This document shows, one piece after another, positions 52,798-64,000 of a stretch of 64,000 nucleotides of DNA; the stretch's first letter is position 1; each line of letters opens with the position of its first letter. The stretch lies in contig JBAIAA010001135.1 of NCBI GenBank assembly GCA_037893245.1, positions 396,905 through 460,904 of the forward strand, in the 5' to 3' direction. The notes under the pieces are model-generated. The model worked only from the letters and a program-made list of their open reading frames with translations, was not told the DNA's origin and ran no database searches. Made by a program: the position numbers and the translations under genes. This DNA comes from Crossaster papposus. Lineage: Eukaryota > Echinodermata > Asteroidea > Velatida > Solasteridae.

Positions 52798-53281
52798 TAA
52801 AAAAATACTTTACATTTGTTGCCTTAATCTATTTTCATGAAACTCGTCGTAACTTCAATGCATCTCAGGTTGCAGCTGTGTCGTGTCCTATGAATCATTT
52901 CACAAAACACAAAAGTACAACTTGTAATAGGTGTATTTTTAGTACAATACGATGACTTATATGTATTTTTTAAGAGTCGTCGAAAGTTTTCCGAAACGTA
53001 TTAGTGGCGGATGTTGGACTTATTTCAAGTTTTAACTCCATTAATCAAGGTTTCAATTCGCATCGGAGGGTGGGTGTACAAGTACCTTGCACATTTTTTT
53101 CGGGATTCAAAATGGATGACGGTAAACATGTCACAAGCAAGACCGGCAATATCTGTCAGCCACCGGCACACAGCAAGCAGGTTTTTCAGTCCCTACCTGA
53201 TTTTGTCGATTTTCCCCAGAATATTCTTCTGGGATTTTTCTCCCACCTCTAAAACTGTAATTTCTTTTGTCTTCTCTACAG

Positions 53282-53395
53282 GTTTATATTTTGGGCAGCT
53301 CAATAAAGATGCGTCTAAGACGGGAGGTGAATTGTTACTTGCCAATTTGTATGCAGTCAAGTGCTTCTTTGCATTGTTTTTGACTGGCATTTGAG
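53282..53395 (+). other. Exon-like island 2, core copy 3
   Basis: Same sequence and borders as 9,198-9,311. Confidence 0.32.
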
Positions 53396-53454
53396 GTAAC
53401 AGAAAATGATTTAAATATGTAATGCAGAGAAAATTAAGTACACGTTTTATTTAA

Positions 53455-53824
53455 AGGTTGGGTACACCATTTGTAATTGCTTGAATTATCATGAATGGGT
53501 GGATTTGGGGGGTTGTATTTTATAGTAAATATCATTTAAATGACCTGTTCGAAGTTTTACTATCATGGATGCCTAGAAAAGCACGAAAAACAGCGTTTGT
53601 TTTCAACCGGCGTCGAGCAGTTATTCTTATGTTGTTATTGTTTTTTCGCGCTCGCCGTCTGGCGATCGCGAGTTTTGTTTTATAAAATTCAATTTTTCGG
53701 AATAATATCAGAATATCTAGGGCAATCATTGCCTAAAATCATTATTTACTTTCAAATAAGTAAGATATTTCTTAATAATACGGTAGTAAATATTTTTGAT
53801 ATCTGCAAATGGTGTATCCTGCCT
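53455..53824. mobile_element. TTAA-flanked MITE-like element B, core copy 3 (9-bp deletion)
   Basis: 370 bp long. It has lost TTGCTGGAC, present at 9,647-9,655 in copy 1. Inverted ends and TTAA flanks are intact. Confidence 0.72.
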
Positions 53825-53892
53825 TTAACTCGCAATATTTATAATGATTATATCAGTTGTGTGTTTCTTATTCATGATGTTATTTGTAACAG

Positions 53893-59324
<5,432 letters not shown>

Positions 59325-59673
59325 AGTTCGAATTCTTCTGTGGATTCTTTAAATTCTTTTCATTTAAAACAATCTGCTGCATTCTTCAACGCATTTCTTA
59401 AAGCTTCCACGCCTTTTTCACCAATCTTCAAATTTCACCAATTTCAGGTAGACTGCCGGCCAAGGCTAACAAGCTTAGGCTTGTAATCATAATGGTCCTC
59501 CTATGTTGATGTACATAATATGCCTGGCCTGCTTTTTGAAGTTAAATCTAAATTACTCAAGGTTCCTTATGTGCATTTACAACATGCACCTTTTTGGTTC
59601 TTTTTACAACTTGTTACATACTTTCTAATACTGAATACCCTCTCTTGTATTTATTTCTCCTTTTTGTTCACAG

Positions 59674-59763
59674 ATCCTCCATGTACACAAACTGCCTGAC
59701 CTTTTAAGTGTTACAAAGGCTAAGCAAAAATTGGCTGCAACACATTCTAATTGACATACAAAG
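59674..59763 (+). other. Exon-like island 1, core copy 4
   Basis: Same sequence and borders as 8,322-8,411. Confidence 0.33.
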
Positions 59764-59944
59764 GTAAGAAAGCAGCAAATTATATAATGCTTCAGAAACA
59801 AGATTGTGCATTCTTTAGAAGTGGACCTCCTCCCTGTGTATTCCTGCTGTGTATTCAAAACAGCTTGTAGATGACATATTTGACATGAACATTTTCCAAT
59901 ATTGTTCCCCAGTATGTGAGGTTTTAAAGACCATGAAACATTAA

Positions 59945-60065
59945 CCCTATCACCTTACCCAATACTACAAAATACTACTTGTATGCAGTACTCTTATTAC
60001 ACTAGCCTATAAGAACTGGGTAGTATTGTGTACTGTACCCCAAATAAATGCCTAGGGCGTTAGGG
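59945..60065. mobile_element. Foldback MITE-like element A, core copy 4
   Basis: Same sequence as 8,593-8,713. Confidence 0.5.
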
Positions 60066-60549
60066 TAAAAAAATACTTTACATTTGTTGCCTTAATCTAT
60101 TTTCATGAAACTCGTCGTAACTTCAATGCATCTCAGGTTGCAGCTGTGTCGTGTCCTATGAATCATTTCACAAAACACAAAAGTACAACTTGTAATAGGT
60201 GTATTTTTAGTACAATACGATGACTTATATGTATTTTTTAAGAGTCGTCGAAAGTTTTCCGAAACGTATTAGTGGCGGATGTTGGACTTATTTCAAGTTT
60301 TAACTCCATTAATCAAGGTTTCAATTCGCATCGGAGGGTGGGTGTACAAGTACCTTGCACATTTTTTTCGGGATTCAAAATGGATGACGGTAAACATGTC
60401 ACAAGCAAGACTGGCAATATCTGTCAGCCACCGGCACACAGCAAGCAGGTTTTTCAGTCCCTACCTGATTTTGTCGATTTTCCCCAGAATATTCTTCTGG
60501 GATTTTTCTCCCACCTCTAAAACTGTAATTTCTTTTGTCTTCTCTACAG

Positions 60550-60663
60550 GTTTATATTTTGGGCAGCTCAATAAAGATGCGTCTAAGACGGGAGGTGAAT
60601 TGTTACTTGCCAATTTGTATGCAGTCAAGTGCTTCTTTGCATTGTTTTTGACTGGCATTTGAG
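60550..60663 (+). other. Exon-like island 2, core copy 4
   Basis: Same sequence and borders as 9,198-9,311. Confidence 0.32.
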
Positions 60664-60722
60664 GTAACAGAAAATGATTTAAATATGTAATGCAGAGAAA
60701 ATTAAGTACACGTTTTATTTAA

Positions 60723-61101
60723 AGGTTGGGTACACCATTTGTAATTGCTTGAATTATCATGAATGGGTGGATTTGGGGGGTTGTATTTTATAGTAAATAT
60801 CATTTAAATGACCTGTCCGAAGTTTTACTATCATGGATGCCTAGAAAAGCACGAAAAACAGCGTTTGTTTTCAACCGGCGTCGAGCAGTTATTCTTATGT
60901 TGTTATTGTTTTTTCGCGCTCGCCGTCTGGCGATCGCGAGTTTTGTTTTATAAAATTCAATTTTTCGGAATAATATCAGAATATCTAGGGCAATCATTTT
61001 GCTGGACGCCTAAAATCATTATTTACTTTCAAATAAGTAAGATATTTCTTAATAATACGGTAGTAAATATTTTTGATATCTGCAAATGGTGTATCCTGCC
61101 T
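60723..61101. mobile_element. TTAA-flanked MITE-like element B, core copy 4
   Basis: As 9,371-9,749 with one substitution at 60,817; ends and TTAA flanks are intact. Confidence 0.72.
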
Positions 61102-61169
61102 TTAACTCGCAATATTTATAATGATTATATCAGTTGTGTGTTTCTTATTCATGATGTTATTTGTAACAG

Positions 61170-63416
<2,247 letters not shown>

Positions 63417-63445
63417 TATCTGAATTATTTGGATTATGGTAATTG

Positions 63446-63650
63446 CAGATCTGTGTCACAAACTGTGACATCATTGCTAAATTTAACTGCTGTTTGCATC
63501 ACAAACTGTGACAATTTTGCTGTATATATATTGCTGTTTGCGTCACCAACTGTGAAAATATTGCTGAATGTAATTGCAGTTTGCGTCACAAACTGTGACA
63601 ATATTGCTGAATATAATTGCTGTTTGCGTCACTAACGGTGACAATATTGC
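63446..63650. repeat. 43-bp tandem repeat, each unit with a GTCAC/GTGAC hairpin
   Basis: Five hairpins centred near 63,462, 63,505, 63,549, 63,592 and 63,635, so 43-44 bp apart. The typical stem-loop is GTCACA-AAC-TGTGAC; others are GTCAC-TAACG-GTGAC and TCACC-AAC-TGTGA. The hairpins are separated by AT-rich spacers containing ATTGCTG. The last hairpin shows paired changes that keep a five-base stem. No gene is seen. Confidence 0.8.
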
Positions 63651-63802
63651 TGTTCCCCGACATCAGCTTCGGACGGGAACGAACTGTGATAATTGTGTAA
63701 TATAATATTGCTGTCCTGTGCTACCCGCTTCGAGTTCGGACAAACTGTCATTACATTGCTTGCATTGCTGTCCCGTGCTATCATAGCTTCAAGCTGGGAC
63801 AG
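63651..63802. repeat. Three further hairpins with GCTTC in the loop
   Basis: The stems are GTTCCC/GGGAAC (63,652-63,680), GTCC/GGAC (63,713-63,741) and CTGTCCC/GGGACAG (63,768-63,802). Each loop contains GCTTC, and each hairpin is preceded by TTGCT as in the 43-bp repeat. The stem sequence differs between copies while pairing is kept. Confidence 0.65.
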
Positions 63803-63958
63803 CGCTTACAACAATAAACGGCTGCTCAGGCAACACGCAACAAAATACATTACGAGTGCTCGATCTTGTATGTCCAGTCTTGTCACATGTGGGGATAATA
63901 CTCTTGGTTTAAACTACTCTTGTGACGTCACTCTATTCAGAAAAGTGTAGATTATTTT
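63803..63958. other. AT-rich unique sequence, nothing recognised
   Basis: Ordinary mixed sequence with no long open frame, repeat or RNA gene that I can support. TGACGTCA at 63,932-63,939 is a full CRE-type palindrome but stands alone. Confidence 0.6.
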
Positions 63959-63988
63959 AAAGAATGTACAGTTAACTGTACATTCTTT
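63959..63988. repeat. Perfect 30-bp palindrome
   Basis: The half AAAGAATGTACAGTT is followed by its exact reverse complement with no spacer, centred between 63,973 and 63,974 on TTAA. It could extrude as a cruciform. It may be the end of an element that continues outside the window. Confidence 0.85.
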
Positions 63989-64000
63989 TAAGAATTAACA

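Overview
The window is not a gene region. It is about 63 kb of nested tandem repeats that end at base 63,175 against about 0.8 kb of ordinary AT-rich DNA. It looks eukaryotic and probably animal: there is a mariner-type transposon end, there are short TTAA-flanked MITE-like elements, the hexamers resemble telomere repeats, and splice-like signals are present. No rRNA, tRNA, CRISPR array or recognisable protein domain was found, and the species cannot be named from the sequence.

Layout. One macro-repeat is seen four times, the first cut by the window edge. Each unit has a 1.95 kb AT-rich core (7,973-9,927; 31,226-33,180; 52,057-54,002; 59,325-61,279). After the core come, in fixed order: a CGCTAA hexamer array; a 9-bp array GGATGGACT; a 9-bp array GGATGGGCT; a 21-bp array; a 17-bp array (missing from the last two units); a long 25-bp array with higher-order structure; an 8-bp array; a mixed block; and a second hexamer array (CTCTAA/CGCTAA) that leads into the next core. 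Core-to-core distances are 23,253, 20,831 and 7,268 bp. The 25-bp block shrinks from 18.3 to 15.9 to about 1.9 to about 1 kb toward the array edge.

Unity of the arrays. Nearly everything outside the cores, hexamers and right flank (about 54 kb) follows one rule: k tetramers of the form GGAN, closed by a single T. Unit lengths are therefore 4k+1 (9, 13, 17, 21, 25, 29). The 8-bp blocks are the same tetramers without the T. The common 25-bp unit has no stop codon in any of the six frames, so reading frames of thousands of codons appear on both strands. They are by-products of the repeat and are not annotated as genes.

Cores. The four cores are nearly identical: copies 1 and 2 show no difference by eye, copy 3 has one substitution and a 9-bp deletion, copy 4 has three substitutions. 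Each carries a 121-bp foldback element, a 379-bp TTAA-flanked MITE-like element, and three short islands bounded by good splice acceptor and donor sequences. No protein is recognised, so the core may be a noncoding transcript unit or a captured fragment of an intron-containing gene.

Right flank (63,176-64,000). This holds the right end of a truncated mariner/Tc1-type element, a series of eight small hairpins (the first five at 43-44 bp spacing), and a perfect 30-bp palindrome.
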